64,000 nucleotides of DNA, from IMG/VR virus record IMGVR_UViG_3300030329_003954, positions 1-64,000 of that record; one strand, written 5' to 3'. The stretch is from a virus. Positions within the stretch are counted from its first letter, which is position 1, and each line of letters opens with the position of its first letter. The notes beneath the pieces were generated by a model. The model had not been told where the DNA came from and did not search any database. It saw nothing but the letters and a program-made list of their open reading frames with translations. The position numbers and the translations under genes were made by a program. Positions 29,825 to 37,370 of the stretch are shown here, piece after piece.

Positions 29825-30182
29825 AGCTCGGGGGTCTGCTGAAGGTAGATCTAAAATGAAAAAGGGTGGGGCTAAAACCAAAGCCTCTAAATCCCGTGTT
29901 AAAGTTTACGACTCTATTACAACTGCTTTAAAGAAAGGCTTTGTTGGTCAAATCTTCTCTACAAAAAATTCAAACCGTCTTTATGTCATTACTAAGCGTA
30001 AGTGGGGTAAAGATGATGAGCAGGAAGTTGGAGGTCGTGTTGCCAAAGGATTCTCTCCCGGCACCATACCCTCCAAGTTTTCAGATGTGAAGAAATATGC
30101 CGTCAGAACTCTGGTCAGGCATGGTAAGCAAAAATCCAGTAAGTTCAAGAGCAAGAAATACTGGTCTCGCAAGCAGAAATAG
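29784..30182 (+). CDS. small very basic protein, probable internal head protein
   Basis: 132 residues from the ATG at 29784; a TTG at 29763 would add seven residues. The reading frame overlaps the end of the previous gene by 41 bases. It is rich in Lys and Arg throughout (KSRVKVYDS, YVITKRKWGKDDEQ, a final SKKYWSRKQK). The YDSITTALKKGFVGQIFSTKNS and NRLYVITKRKWG parts suggest a small folded beta-containing domain rather than a pure disordered tail. A basic protein next to prohead core genes could contact DNA inside the capsid. No family recognised. Confidence 0.6.
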   Translation: MDLVNVIKETRASKARGSAEGRSKMKKGGAKTKASKSRVKVYDSITTALKKGFVGQIFSTKNSNRLYVITKRKWGKDDEQEVGGRVAKGFSPGTIPSKFSDVKKYAVRTLVRHGKQKSSKFKSKKYWSRKQK

Positions 30183-30190
30183 GATTTATT

Positions 30191-31426
30191 ATGTTACTCG
30201 TCGAGTGCAATGTTTTAGAAAAGGTAGAAGTTATTAATGAAGGCAAAGAGGGTAACACCCGCCTTCGTCTGCGAGGCAAGTTCCAACAATGCGATGAGCA
30301 GAACAATAACGGAAGAATCTATCCTAGAAAGATTCTGGAGGGCCAAGTTAAAGCCATTCAGGAGAAGATCGGTGATCGCTCTTTAGTTGGTGCTCTCGAT
30401 CACCCAGCCAATGATGCTATTCACCTTTCGCAGGCTTCCCACCTTATCACTGGTTTGAATGTTGCTAAGGATGGCTCCGTCATAGGTGAGTGTGAGATTC
30501 TCTCGACTCCCAACGGCAAGATTGTTGAAGCTCTTATTAATGACGGTGTGAAGATTGGGATCTCCAGCCGTGGTGTCGGTAGTGTTACAGAGGGCATCAA
30601 GGGTAAGATTGTCAACGAAGACTTTAAACTTATCACGTTTGACCTTGTATCGGATCCGTCCACACGAGGCGCTTTCCCTGAGCTTTCTGAGTCTATGCGT
30701 GAGAACAGTCAGCGTGCTCAAGAGATTGTCTCCAAGCACAAGAAAGATCGAGTTCTGCTCACCATGCTGGAGAGCAAGATCAGTGAGGCTTTGAAGGGCA
30801 AGCAGAAGAAGCTTGATAAGAACAAGAATAACAAGATCGATTCCGAAGACTTCAAGATGCTCAGAGGTGAAAAGAAAGATGACGATAGCATGGACGAAAA
30901 ATCGTTTCCTGATTTAAGTGGTGACGGCAAGGTCACGATGAAGGACATCCTTATGGGCCGTGGTGTCATTAAGAAAGGTAAGAAGAAAAAGTCTATGGAA
31001 GAGGGGAGTATTAAAGATGATCCAGAAGCTTTCAAGAAAGCTAAGGCTAAAGCGAAAGCTAAAGGCCAGCAAACAGAAATGCCCAAACCCAAAGAAAGCA
31101 TCGACATTGGAGCGGTGGCAGTTGAAGGCCTAAAGAAAGTTTGCTGGGGTGATCGACACGATGAAGGCGAGACGAAAAGAATGAATAAGCGCAGAAGACA
31201 AGCCATGGATACACGAGCCGGAGCACAGAGGCCAAGTCTTGACACGCCAGATACGGCCCGCTCAAAAGCTTATGATGCTCTCAAAGGTGACTTTAGTCGA
31301 GTGGCAAAATCCTACCTTAAGGCCAAGGAATATGGCAGAAGCGGTGAAGCAGCAGCAGCCAGAGCACGCGCTAGAGCGACCGGAGTGAGAGCACCTGTAA
31401 AGCCCAAAAAACGAAACAATCAATAA
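30191..31426 (+). CDS. gp21: prohead maturation protease gp21-like with dockerin/EF-hand-like C-terminal extension
   Basis: 411 residues, nearly twice T4 gp21. The protease domain (1-165) has NNNGRIYPRKILEG, LVGALDHPA with His71, GISSRGVGSV with Ser125/Ser126, and LITFDLVSDPS, matching the serine protease of T4-type phages that cleaves the prohead core and capsid protein. Residues 209-252 hold two calcium-loop-like motifs (D209 to D220 and D241 to D252, with Asp/Asn/Ser at loop positions 1, 3, 5 and 12). The last 130 residues are very basic and Ala-rich. The extension may be a core or scaffold segment fused to the protease. It stands just upstream of scaffold and capsid genes. Confidence 0.88.
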   Translation: MLLVECNVLEKVEVINEGKEGNTRLRLRGKFQQCDEQNNNGRIYPRKILEGQVKAIQEKIGDRSLVGALDHPANDAIHLSQASHLITGLNVAKDGSVIGECEILSTPNGKIVEALINDGVKIGISSRGVGSVTEGIKGKIVNEDFKLITFDLVSDPSTRGAFPELSESMRENSQRAQEIVSKHKKDRVLLTMLESKISEALKGKQKKLDKNKNNKIDSEDFKMLRGEKKDDDSMDEKSFPDLSGDGKVTMKDILMGRGVIKKGKKKKSMEEGSIKDDPEAFKKAKAKAKAKGQQTEMPKPKESIDIGAVAVEGLKKVCWGDRHDEGETKRMNKRRRQAMDTRAGAQRPSLDTPDTARSKAYDALKGDFSRVAKSYLKAKEYGRSGEAAAARARARATGVRAPVKPKKRNNQ

Positions 31427-31442
31427 ACCCAAGGAATGAACC

Positions 31443-31928
31443 ATGTCAAAACATGAAGACTATGACGATTACAACACCGGAAAGCAGACATTTATTGTGA
31501 AAGACGAAAAGGCAGCACTGAAGATGAAGCGGGAGGAGGCGAAAGCCGCCCGTGATAAGTATAAGGCTGTCGTAGCTCGCGAGAGAGAAGAAAAGGCTGC
31601 TGAACGTGCTATTCAAAGAGATAAGATTCAACTTGAATTAACTAAGCTGAAGCTGTCTCAGAGTGCTAGTGAGAAAGCTCGTACTAACATCGCTCTCACA
31701 ACGCCTGCTCTTCTTGTTCTGTTGATTGGTGGCTTCATTGCCATGCTTGGCACAGGCTCTATCCCTGATGATCAAGTATCAGTTGCTTCAGCATTGTTAA
31801 CTCTTGTAGCAACCGCTTTAATGCAAAACTTACGATCCATCGTGTCTGAAGGTGCTGCTGAAGCATCTGATGCCAATGGCAACGGTAATGGTCGTGATGA
31901 CAAAAAGTCTAAGGAATCTAAGAAATGA
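31443..31928 (+). CDS. coiled-coil protein with two transmembrane helices (holin candidate)
   Basis: 161 residues with AAGGAA before the start. Residues 20-80 are a strongly charged Ala/Lys/Glu/Arg coiled coil. Residues about 85-105 (LTTPALLVLLIGGFIAML) and 113-132 (VASALLTLVATALM) are two membrane helices joined by a short loop, followed by a charged tail. A two-helix membrane topology with a charged C-terminus fits some phage holins, but the long N-terminal coiled coil and position between protease and scaffold could instead mark a membrane anchor for prohead assembly. It overlaps the next gene by four bases (ATGA). Confidence 0.6.
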   Translation: MSKHEDYDDYNTGKQTFIVKDEKAALKMKREEAKAARDKYKAVVAREREEKAAERAIQRDKIQLELTKLKLSQSASEKARTNIALTTPALLVLLIGGFIAMLGTGSIPDDQVSVASALLTLVATALMQNLRSIVSEGAAEASDANGNGNGRDDKKSKESKK

Positions 31929-32482
31929 CCGACAAGTCTAAAGTTTTAGACAAGATTGCAAAGGAGTTGGACAAGGCTGTCGAACTCCATGCCAGTCAAG
32001 CTAAAAGGATTAGAGCATTATTGAATAAAAAAAGCGAAGCCAACGAGTCTCTCATCTACGAAGACTTACGTAAATGGGTTCAACAACGCTGGGTTGATAT
32101 CGGTGCTCCTAAGAAAGGTGGCGGTTTTAAACCCTGCGGTCGTCAAAAAGGTGAGAAACGCAAGGGGTATCCAAAGTGTGTGCCCGCTGCGAAAGCTGCT
32201 CGTATGAGCAAAGGTCAGAGAAGATCTGCTGTTAAACGTAAAAGAGCAGCAGGAAATCCAGGAGGTAAACCTACCATGGTTTCTACATTTAAGAATAGAG
32301 CTAAGAAAAGAGAAGCCTTTGAAAGGCTTGGTCAAATAATTGAAGGTAAGTTATGTCCTAAGGGAAAAGCTGCTGCGAAACGTAAGTTCGCTGTCTACCC
32401 TTCGGCATATGCTAACATGTACGCTTCGGCTGTTTGTAGTGGCAAGGTAACCCCTGGAGGTAAGAAGGGTAAGAAAAAATAA
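31925..32482 (+). CDS. basic Cys-containing protein (DUF5872-like), probable internal virion protein
   Basis: 185 residues, about one quarter Lys/Arg. The part LRKWVQQRWVDIGAPKKGGG followed by CGRQKGEKRKGYPKCVPAAK is a conserved motif of phage and virus proteins that I recall as DUF5872. A second conserved segment, FAVYPSAYANMYAS with VCSGK, lies at about 155-175. Such basic proteins often occur near head genes and may coat or organise DNA, but the role is not known to me. It lies between the membrane protein and scaffold. The minus-strand gene at 48132-49085 is compositionally similar. Confidence 0.65.
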   Translation: MTDKSKVLDKIAKELDKAVELHASQAKRIRALLNKKSEANESLIYEDLRKWVQQRWVDIGAPKKGGGFKPCGRQKGEKRKGYPKCVPAAKAARMSKGQRRSAVKRKRAAGNPGGKPTMVSTFKNRAKKREAFERLGQIIEGKLCPKGKAAAKRKFAVYPSAYANMYASAVCSGKVTPGGKKGKKK

Positions 32483-32484
32483 TT

Positions 32485-32507
32485 GGTATTAAAAACATAC
32501 TAATACC
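32485..32507 (+). other. seven-base-pair inverted repeat before the scaffold gene
   Basis: The arms ggtatta and taatacc (32485-32491 and 32501-32507) are perfect complements around a nine-base loop in the 50-base gap ahead of the scaffold gene. There is no T tract after it, so a terminator is unlikely. It could be an mRNA hairpin or processing site for the abundant scaffold/capsid message. Confidence 0.35.
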
Positions 32508-32532
32508 CTACATACCTACATAGAGGTTTAAC

Positions 32533-33186
32533 ATGTCGCAACAAAAAGATATTTTAGATTCGGTTGCTGAGTATCTTCCTGAGGGTCTGGATGAAAGCAC
32601 CCTTGAAAAGGTATCTGAGCTTGTCGCTGTGATCATTGAACAGCGCGTCGAAGAGCAAGTTAGTGACCTGTCCACGAAGGTCCAATCTTTTATTCGTGGT
32701 AACATTGAGAAGCTGAAAGAGCAAGCCCTTAAAGAGCTTGAACTTGAAAACGAGACGTTCCGTAACGCTCAAATGTTCGAAACCGTCCGCTCGATGTTTG
32801 CACTAGAGAACACCCAGCAAGATGAAATGAACGGCATGGAAGTTCTCGCGTCCCTTGGCGAGCAGCAGGAAGAGAAGAACCAAGCTCTGCTCCGTCAGGT
32901 TGATAAGCTCCTTAAGGAGAACGTTAACCTGAAGCGTCAGTCTAAGGTCGCAAATGATAAGAACCAAAAGTTAGAAGAGGCTTTGCAAACAATCCATGGT
33001 GAAATGGAAAGTCTGCAAGAATCTAATAACGCTGAGAGGCAACTCTCGGAAACGGCACTGGTCATCAGTGAGGATAACTTCAAAGTGAAGGAAGCTGATG
33101 AAAAGTTAAATGAAAACCACGCTGGCCACGGTAATGAGTGGATCAATCAAGGCGTGTTAGCAAAACTCAACAGTTATAGAGGTTAA
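32533..33186 (+). CDS. gp22: prohead scaffold/core protein gp22-like
   Basis: 217 residues against 269 in T4. An AGAGG lies nine bases before the start. The protein is nearly all charged helix, with long coiled-coil stretches (about 55-90 and 115-165), as expected of the phage core that shapes the prohead and is later degraded by gp21. It lies directly before the major capsid gene with a two-base gap, as in T4-like phages. Residues around 45-100 (VAVIIEQRVEEQVSDL, RNAQMFETVRSMFA) fit the known gp22 pattern. Codons are biased like the capsid gene, in keeping with high expression. Confidence 0.88.
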   Translation: MSQQKDILDSVAEYLPEGLDESTLEKVSELVAVIIEQRVEEQVSDLSTKVQSFIRGNIEKLKEQALKELELENETFRNAQMFETVRSMFALENTQQDEMNGMEVLASLGEQQEEKNQALLRQVDKLLKENVNLKRQSKVANDKNQKLEEALQTIHGEMESLQESNNAERQLSETALVISEDNFKVKEADEKLNENHAGHGNEWINQGVLAKLNSYRG

Positions 33187-33188
33187 TT

Positions 33189-34880
33189 ATGACCGCAATT
33201 GATAGAAACGATTTACTGAAGCGTTGGGAACCACTCCTTGAAGGTATCGGGGATGATCACATCGCGTACCAGACTGCTCGTCTCTTTGAAAACCAAGCCA
33301 AAGAATTCACGAAGCAGACTCTGAATGAAGAATTAAGCCCTGCGGCTACGACCACAGGTAAGATCGGCACTTTCCAAAAGTTCGCCTTCCCGCTGATTCG
33401 TCGCACCTACCCTGAGCTTATGTTCAACAAGATCGGTGCCACGCAAGCGATGGACGGCCCGGTGTCGCAAATCTTCTACATGGGCAACTCGCGTGCTCTG
33501 GGTGGTGATATCGAGCAAACGATGTACTCGAAGTTCAACATCACTCCGCGTAACCTGACTGCCACGAAGATTGGTTCTTACGATGGTTCTGCACCAAGTG
33601 AACTGCTCGATGATTGGACCACTGGTGGCACTTTTGCTAGCGGTTTACAAAACAGAGCTAGCACCAACTCAACCTCTAGCTTTGATAACGTCGCTTCGTC
33701 CTTCGATCTGTCCAACGTTATCAGTGATGTGAACGGTTCGCCCTCGACCACGATGGGTGGTAAGCTTGCTTCGTTCCCGAGTGGCACCTCGATCCTGGGT
33801 TACGCTGTTTCCGCCGCTGAAAGGTTGAAGAGCAACGAGATTCCTGAGGTCAACCTGCACATCCAAAAGCAAACGGTTCAAGCGCGTGAGCGTAAGATGA
33901 GAGCCCTTTGGACTCTGGAAGCTGCTCAAGACCTGAAGGCTTACCACAACCTGGATATGGAAGCTGAACTCACGGATCTGCTGTCGAAGGAAATGAACCT
34001 TGAAATCGACCGTGAACTGATCGAAGACATCCGCATGCTTGCTTACGGCCCTGCCGCTGTCGGCTCACTTGGTGGCTGGACTCTCGATTCGCTTTACCAA
34101 GGCGGTGCTGATAACTTCACCGGCATGGGTGGTACGGGAGCTAACAATACTGGCCCTGGTGGCACTTTTGTTGCTGGCGCTTACGAATACGACTTCTCGA
34201 CGGCTCTGACCAACGAGGACAAGACTCCTGCTGGTCAAGGCGGTGGTATGGATCGTAAGTACTCGAACATCTTCGTCATGGACCTTAAGCAGTTCATTGA
34301 AGGTTCGCAGACCAACCTTCGTCCGAGACACCTCGGTGAAGTGTACTCGAATGTCCTTGCTCTGATTAACTTCGCGAGCACCGACATCTACAAGACGACC
34401 CTACGTGGGCCGGGTAACGTCCTGGTTTGCTCGCCTGTCATGGCGTCGATGCTGGAGTCGGCTGCGAAGCTTGAGGGTGGTATCGATCGCACTGAAGGTC
34501 CGACCAACATGGGTGCCAACCAGATCTCTTACGCTGGTAAGTTCGCTGGTAAGTACGACATGATCATCGATCCGATGTTCCCAGAGGACGAAATCATTGT
34601 TGGCTACAAGGGCAACAACGCGATGGACGCTGGCTACTTCTACTGCCCGTACATCCCGCTGCAAACTCTGGATACCGTTACGGATCCTGAGACCTTCCAG
34701 CCGAGAAAGGGCATCCTGACTCGCTACGGCAAGGTTGCGGTTCAACCCGCCTCGCGCTTCTACCGCGTCATTCGTGTTATCGGTCAAGGTAGTGACTTCC
34801 TCACGCCGCAGATCTTCAGAAACACGGGCCATGGTGGCACGGCGTTCGCTGGTGACTACGCTGTGGGTGGCGATCTCTAA
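33189..34880 (+). CDS. gp23: major capsid protein gp23-like
   Basis: 563 residues against 521 in T4. Typical features are LLKRWEPLLEG at the N-terminus, ENQAKEF in the part normally removed by the prohead protease, FAFPLIRRTYPEL with the following DGPVSQIFYM, and the C-terminal ILTRYGKVAVQPASRFYRVI. The mature protein forms the HK97-fold capsid shell. Codon use is clearly different from the tail genes (ggc, gac, aac, tcg, ctg favoured), fitting very high expression. A strong terminator follows. The region about 150-200 (residues ANRASTNSTSSFDNVASSF) is Ser/Asn-rich and probably a surface insertion. Confidence 0.95.
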   Translation: MTAIDRNDLLKRWEPLLEGIGDDHIAYQTARLFENQAKEFTKQTLNEELSPAATTTGKIGTFQKFAFPLIRRTYPELMFNKIGATQAMDGPVSQIFYMGNSRALGGDIEQTMYSKFNITPRNLTATKIGSYDGSAPSELLDDWTTGGTFASGLQNRASTNSTSSFDNVASSFDLSNVISDVNGSPSTTMGGKLASFPSGTSILGYAVSAAERLKSNEIPEVNLHIQKQTVQARERKMRALWTLEAAQDLKAYHNLDMEAELTDLLSKEMNLEIDRELIEDIRMLAYGPAAVGSLGGWTLDSLYQGGADNFTGMGGTGANNTGPGGTFVAGAYEYDFSTALTNEDKTPAGQGGGMDRKYSNIFVMDLKQFIEGSQTNLRPRHLGEVYSNVLALINFASTDIYKTTLRGPGNVLVCSPVMASMLESAAKLEGGIDRTEGPTNMGANQISYAGKFAGKYDMIIDPMFPEDEIIVGYKGNNAMDAGYFYCPYIPLQTLDTVTDPETFQPRKGILTRYGKVAVQPASRFYRVIRVIGQGSDFLTPQIFRNTGHGGTAFAGDYAVGGDL

Positions 34881-34910
34881 GATCTAGCACTCAGCTAACA
34901 ACGGAAGAAA

Positions 34911-34939
34911 GGGCTCAGTTTTATACTGAGTCCTTTTTT
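34911..34939 (+). terminator. intrinsic terminator after the major capsid gene
   Basis: Nine-base-pair stem (gggctcagt with actgagtcc, one G-T pair) with a five-base loop, followed directly by six T residues at 34934-34939. It lies 30 bases after the capsid stop and ends the head transcript. Confidence 0.93.
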
Positions 34940-34944
34940 CATTT

Positions 34945-34958
34945 CTAGGGTAAATATA
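34945..34958 (+). promoter_or_regulatory. promoter-like motif CTAGGGTAAATATA before the neck operon
   Basis: The sequence ctagggtaaatata begins five bases after the terminator T tract and ends six bases before the ATG of the gp13-like gene. No Shine-Dalgarno lies between. A closely related motif precedes the gene at 37117, and another lies on the minus strand near 49105. The TAAATATA part resembles the T4 late promoter TATAAATA in composition. Start site not known. Confidence 0.5.
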
Positions 34959-34964
34959 TTTGTT

Positions 34965-35837
34965 ATGCCTGAGTATGGAGACAAAGTAGTAGTACCAGTC
35001 GTTAGATCCTACGGATCTTCCTACGGCACATATGGTGGTAATCGCCTTAAAGATTACAAAAGTCCGAAGGATACTGATTTAAATAATAAGGATGCCAAGG
35101 ACGTAAACGAGTTTAAGACCTTTAACAGGACTATAAAAGACTACGTTCTGGCAAAGCTAGGGCATCCAGTCATTGATGTTGAACTTGATGACTTTCAAAT
35201 TCAAATATGTGTGGATGAAGCCATCTCTAAATTAGAGTATCATGCTCCTGATTGGATGACACAGTACGCTGTCTTTAAGACAGAAGCAAATAAGAATGTT
35301 TACGAACTTCCTCAAGAGATTGCAGACAACTTAAATGACTGTTGGTATCGCAGAGATTTTTTCAAGTTTGGTGCAAACCCTGGCTCACTTGAGTTTGATT
35401 TTGCTATCATGTTCTTTACGAATACTGGTTTATTTAACAATTACAATGTTAGCCAGTATCTTCTTATGCAGCAATACCTAAAACAAGTTAAGAATGTTTT
35501 AGGTCAGATGTCTACATGGCAACTCGTTAACAACAAGTTTCTGCATATTTGGCCAGTGCCCGAGAACAACGACGAGGATGTTCTCTTAGAGTTTAGAGCT
35601 TTTGATCCTAATACTCTACACCATGCGTATAAGAGTTGGTTGCAGAGATACACTTTAGCATTAGCCAAAGAAATTCTAGGTGGTATCAGAGGTAAATATG
35701 CGACTCTTCCTGGCCCTGGCGGTGGCACGAGACTGAATGGTGCTGAATTATCTGCTGAAGCTCAGAGAGAGAAAGAGATGCTTGTAGAGGAACTCAAAAC
35801 TGAGATCGAACCACCTGCGTTATTTGATATCTTCTAA
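34965..35837 (+). CDS. gp13: neck protein gp13-like
   Basis: 290 residues against 309 in T4. The C-terminal region WLQRYTLALAKEILGGIRGK followed by LPGPGGGTRLNG is characteristic of gp13 head-completion proteins. The N-terminal 30 residues are Gly/Tyr/Ser-rich. gp13 and gp14 close the head portal and let the tail join. It begins a transcript after the capsid terminator and overlaps the gp14-like gene by one base. No ribosome-binding site is visible ahead of the ATG. Confidence 0.88.
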   Translation: MPEYGDKVVVPVVRSYGSSYGTYGGNRLKDYKSPKDTDLNNKDAKDVNEFKTFNRTIKDYVLAKLGHPVIDVELDDFQIQICVDEAISKLEYHAPDWMTQYAVFKTEANKNVYELPQEIADNLNDCWYRRDFFKFGANPGSLEFDFAIMFFTNTGLFNNYNVSQYLLMQQYLKQVKNVLGQMSTWQLVNNKFLHIWPVPENNDEDVLLEFRAFDPNTLHHAYKSWLQRYTLALAKEILGGIRGKYATLPGPGGGTRLNGAELSAEAQREKEMLVEELKTEIEPPALFDIF

Positions 35838-36382
35838 TGTCTAGATTTAAGGTAAATACCCCTCCTACAAATTTTCCAACGGAGAGGGACACTAGGTTAT
35901 CGTTATTCAAAAAGAAGAACGATAAGAATCTCTTTAATATGGTGGACTACGAAAACATTAAGTTGTCTGGTTCACGAATTAAAGTGTTTGAATACATACC
36001 CTCTAATGACATTGATGATGTGTATCAAGAATCCAGACAGAAAACAATTGCTCAAGAACCAGTAACTGTTTGGGCTCACTATGATCCTCGACCAATAGAG
36101 GAGAACCTTTCTCAATTTGGTGTTGAGATGCAAATAGATCAGGTGTTTGTATTTAATAAATCTTACACGGAAAACTCCTTGGGTAGATCAATCGCTATTG
36201 GTGACGTTCTTCAACCTGAGTTTCAAGAGATGAAGTTTGAAGTGTTTGAGGTTCAAGAGGATAGCTTTGAAGCCTATGGTGTTTATCACTTAATGGTACA
36301 CGCGAAACTCCTCAGAGACTCTCAAGACATTCACAATCAAGATTTCTTTGATCGTCCTGATCAGGTAGGAGGCAGATACTAA
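35837..36382 (+). CDS. gp14: neck protein gp14-like
   Basis: 181 residues, shorter than T4 gp14 (256). Located between gp13-like and gp15-like genes with one-base overlaps on both sides, the fixed T4 order. The pattern FVFNKSYTENSLGRSIAIGD, then EFQEMKFEVFEVQEDSFEAYG, fits neck proteins of T4-like aquatic phages in my recollection, and the N-terminal SRFKVNTPPTNFP is disordered. Assigned mostly by order, so medium confidence in the exact homologue. Confidence 0.7.
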   Translation: MSRFKVNTPPTNFPTERDTRLSLFKKKNDKNLFNMVDYENIKLSGSRIKVFEYIPSNDIDDVYQESRQKTIAQEPVTVWAHYDPRPIEENLSQFGVEMQIDQVFVFNKSYTENSLGRSIAIGDVLQPEFQEMKFEVFEVQEDSFEAYGVYHLMVHAKLLRDSQDIHNQDFFDRPDQVGGRY

Positions 36383-37065
36383 TGCGTAAGGAATCACTTA
36401 AAAGCGACTTGAGTGTGCGAAACAAAATAGTTGATCTTACATCAACCAAGCTTTTGCCTGTAATTGATAACGTCTATAAAGAGAGCCTTCGTAGCATGTT
36501 ACACATCTTTGGTAACATGTACTACATTGATGGTAACGGGAATAGAATTAAGATCAATTGCTCGCATGGTAACCCTGAAAGAATAGCGGGTCGCTTAAAG
36601 GCAGATAATACGTTAATTCTCCCTATGATCACAGTTGTGGAGACTCAAACAGAGAGCGATCAGAATAGGATGAGATATCAAAACATCATAAGTGAGAAAG
36701 CTTATGATCCTAAAAAACGTAGAGCCACACGAGTCCTCAGCTTACCACCCAGACCAATAAATATTACGTATGAGGTCAATCTGTGGTGTAAGTACAAAGC
36801 TGATTTAGACATGATTAGGTCCAATATCTTCTCGATGTTTAGCCCTGATTTAAACATTGAAACCCTCTATTCGGTCCATAATAAAGCCTTCATAAATAAC
36901 GAACGAGAGGTCGGAAATGTTACCGCGTCTGACACTGGGGACAGGATCCTTCAGAAGACCTTGTCCATCACTTTAGAGACCTACATACCCAGTCCTAAGT
37001 TTGCGTTTACAAATACGGGTGAAATTGAGGAGTTTAATTTCAATATCACCCTCGATGAAAGCTGA
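36382..37065 (+). CDS. gp15: tail completion/sheath stabiliser gp15-like
   Basis: 227 residues against 272 in T4. The segment PPRPINITYEVNLWCKYKAD followed by LDMIRSNIFSMFSPDL is the recognisable gp15 core. gp15 forms the hexameric ring that closes the tail and contacts the neck. The gene overlaps the gp14-like gene by one base (TAATG). T4 next has terminase genes 16 and 17, which are missing here; instead a small unknown gene and the sheath follow. Confidence 0.83.
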   Translation: MRKESLKSDLSVRNKIVDLTSTKLLPVIDNVYKESLRSMLHIFGNMYYIDGNGNRIKINCSHGNPERIAGRLKADNTLILPMITVVETQTESDQNRMRYQNIISEKAYDPKKRRATRVLSLPPRPINITYEVNLWCKYKADLDMIRSNIFSMFSPDLNIETLYSVHNKAFINNEREVGNVTASDTGDRILQKTLSITLETYIPSPKFAFTNTGEIEEFNFNITLDES

Positions 37066-37085
37066 AATTAACTATTTTTAAATCT

Positions 37086-37102
37086 CTAGGGTAGTAAATA
37101 TA
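37086..37102 (+). promoter_or_regulatory. promoter-like motif CTAGGGTAGTAAATATA before the sheath operon
   Basis: The motif ctagggtagtaaatata resembles the one at 34945 with a three-base GTA insertion. It lies in the 51-base gap between the gp15-like gene and the small gene at 37117, and is followed by TAGGAG (37104-37109), a good ribosome-binding site. Probably a late promoter for the abundant sheath and tube proteins. Confidence 0.5.
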
Positions 37103-37116
37103 GTAGGAGCTTTTAT

Positions 37117-37368
37117 ATGAAAATTGTTAAAAATACAAGTATGCAAGGTTTAAACATACCCTTCGGAACACCGGATGGTACTAAAACTTTTTTCTTGGCT
37201 CCTAAGGATAGGCTTGAAGTTCCTCCTACATGGAAAAGCAAGATTGCGGAGAACTTGGTTCATCGCAGATTAGTAAAAATAATCAACATCGCAGATCCGG
37301 CTCCCAAGCAAGCAGTGCCTGTCCAACCTAACCTTAAGAATAAAAAAACCATCCGTAAAAGTAGTTAA
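37117..37368 (+). CDS. small hypothetical protein before the tail sheath
   Basis: 83 residues with TAGGAG seven bases ahead of the ATG. It has the arrangement MKIVKNTSMQGLNIPFGTP, then FFLAPKDRLEVPPTW, resembling small beta-rich structural or decoration proteins, and a basic Pro/Lys tail. The first gene of the sheath-tube transcript, two bases ahead of the sheath gene. Small proteins of this pattern are common beside sheath genes of aquatic phages; function unknown. Confidence 0.65.
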   Translation: MKIVKNTSMQGLNIPFGTPDGTKTFFLAPKDRLEVPPTWKSKIAENLVHRRLVKIINIADPAPKQAVPVQPNLKNKKTIRKSS

Positions 37369-37370
37369 TC

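Noticed and set aside
30718-31245. 175-codon minus-strand frame with hydrophobic Leu/Phe/Ser-rich translation
   Set aside because: It is the antisense of Lys-rich codons in the gp21 extension (aag read as ctt), giving artificial hydrophobicity.
34401-34832. 143-codon minus-strand open frame within the capsid gene
   Set aside because: Same effect of codon bias in the capsid gene; no motif and no ribosome-binding site.
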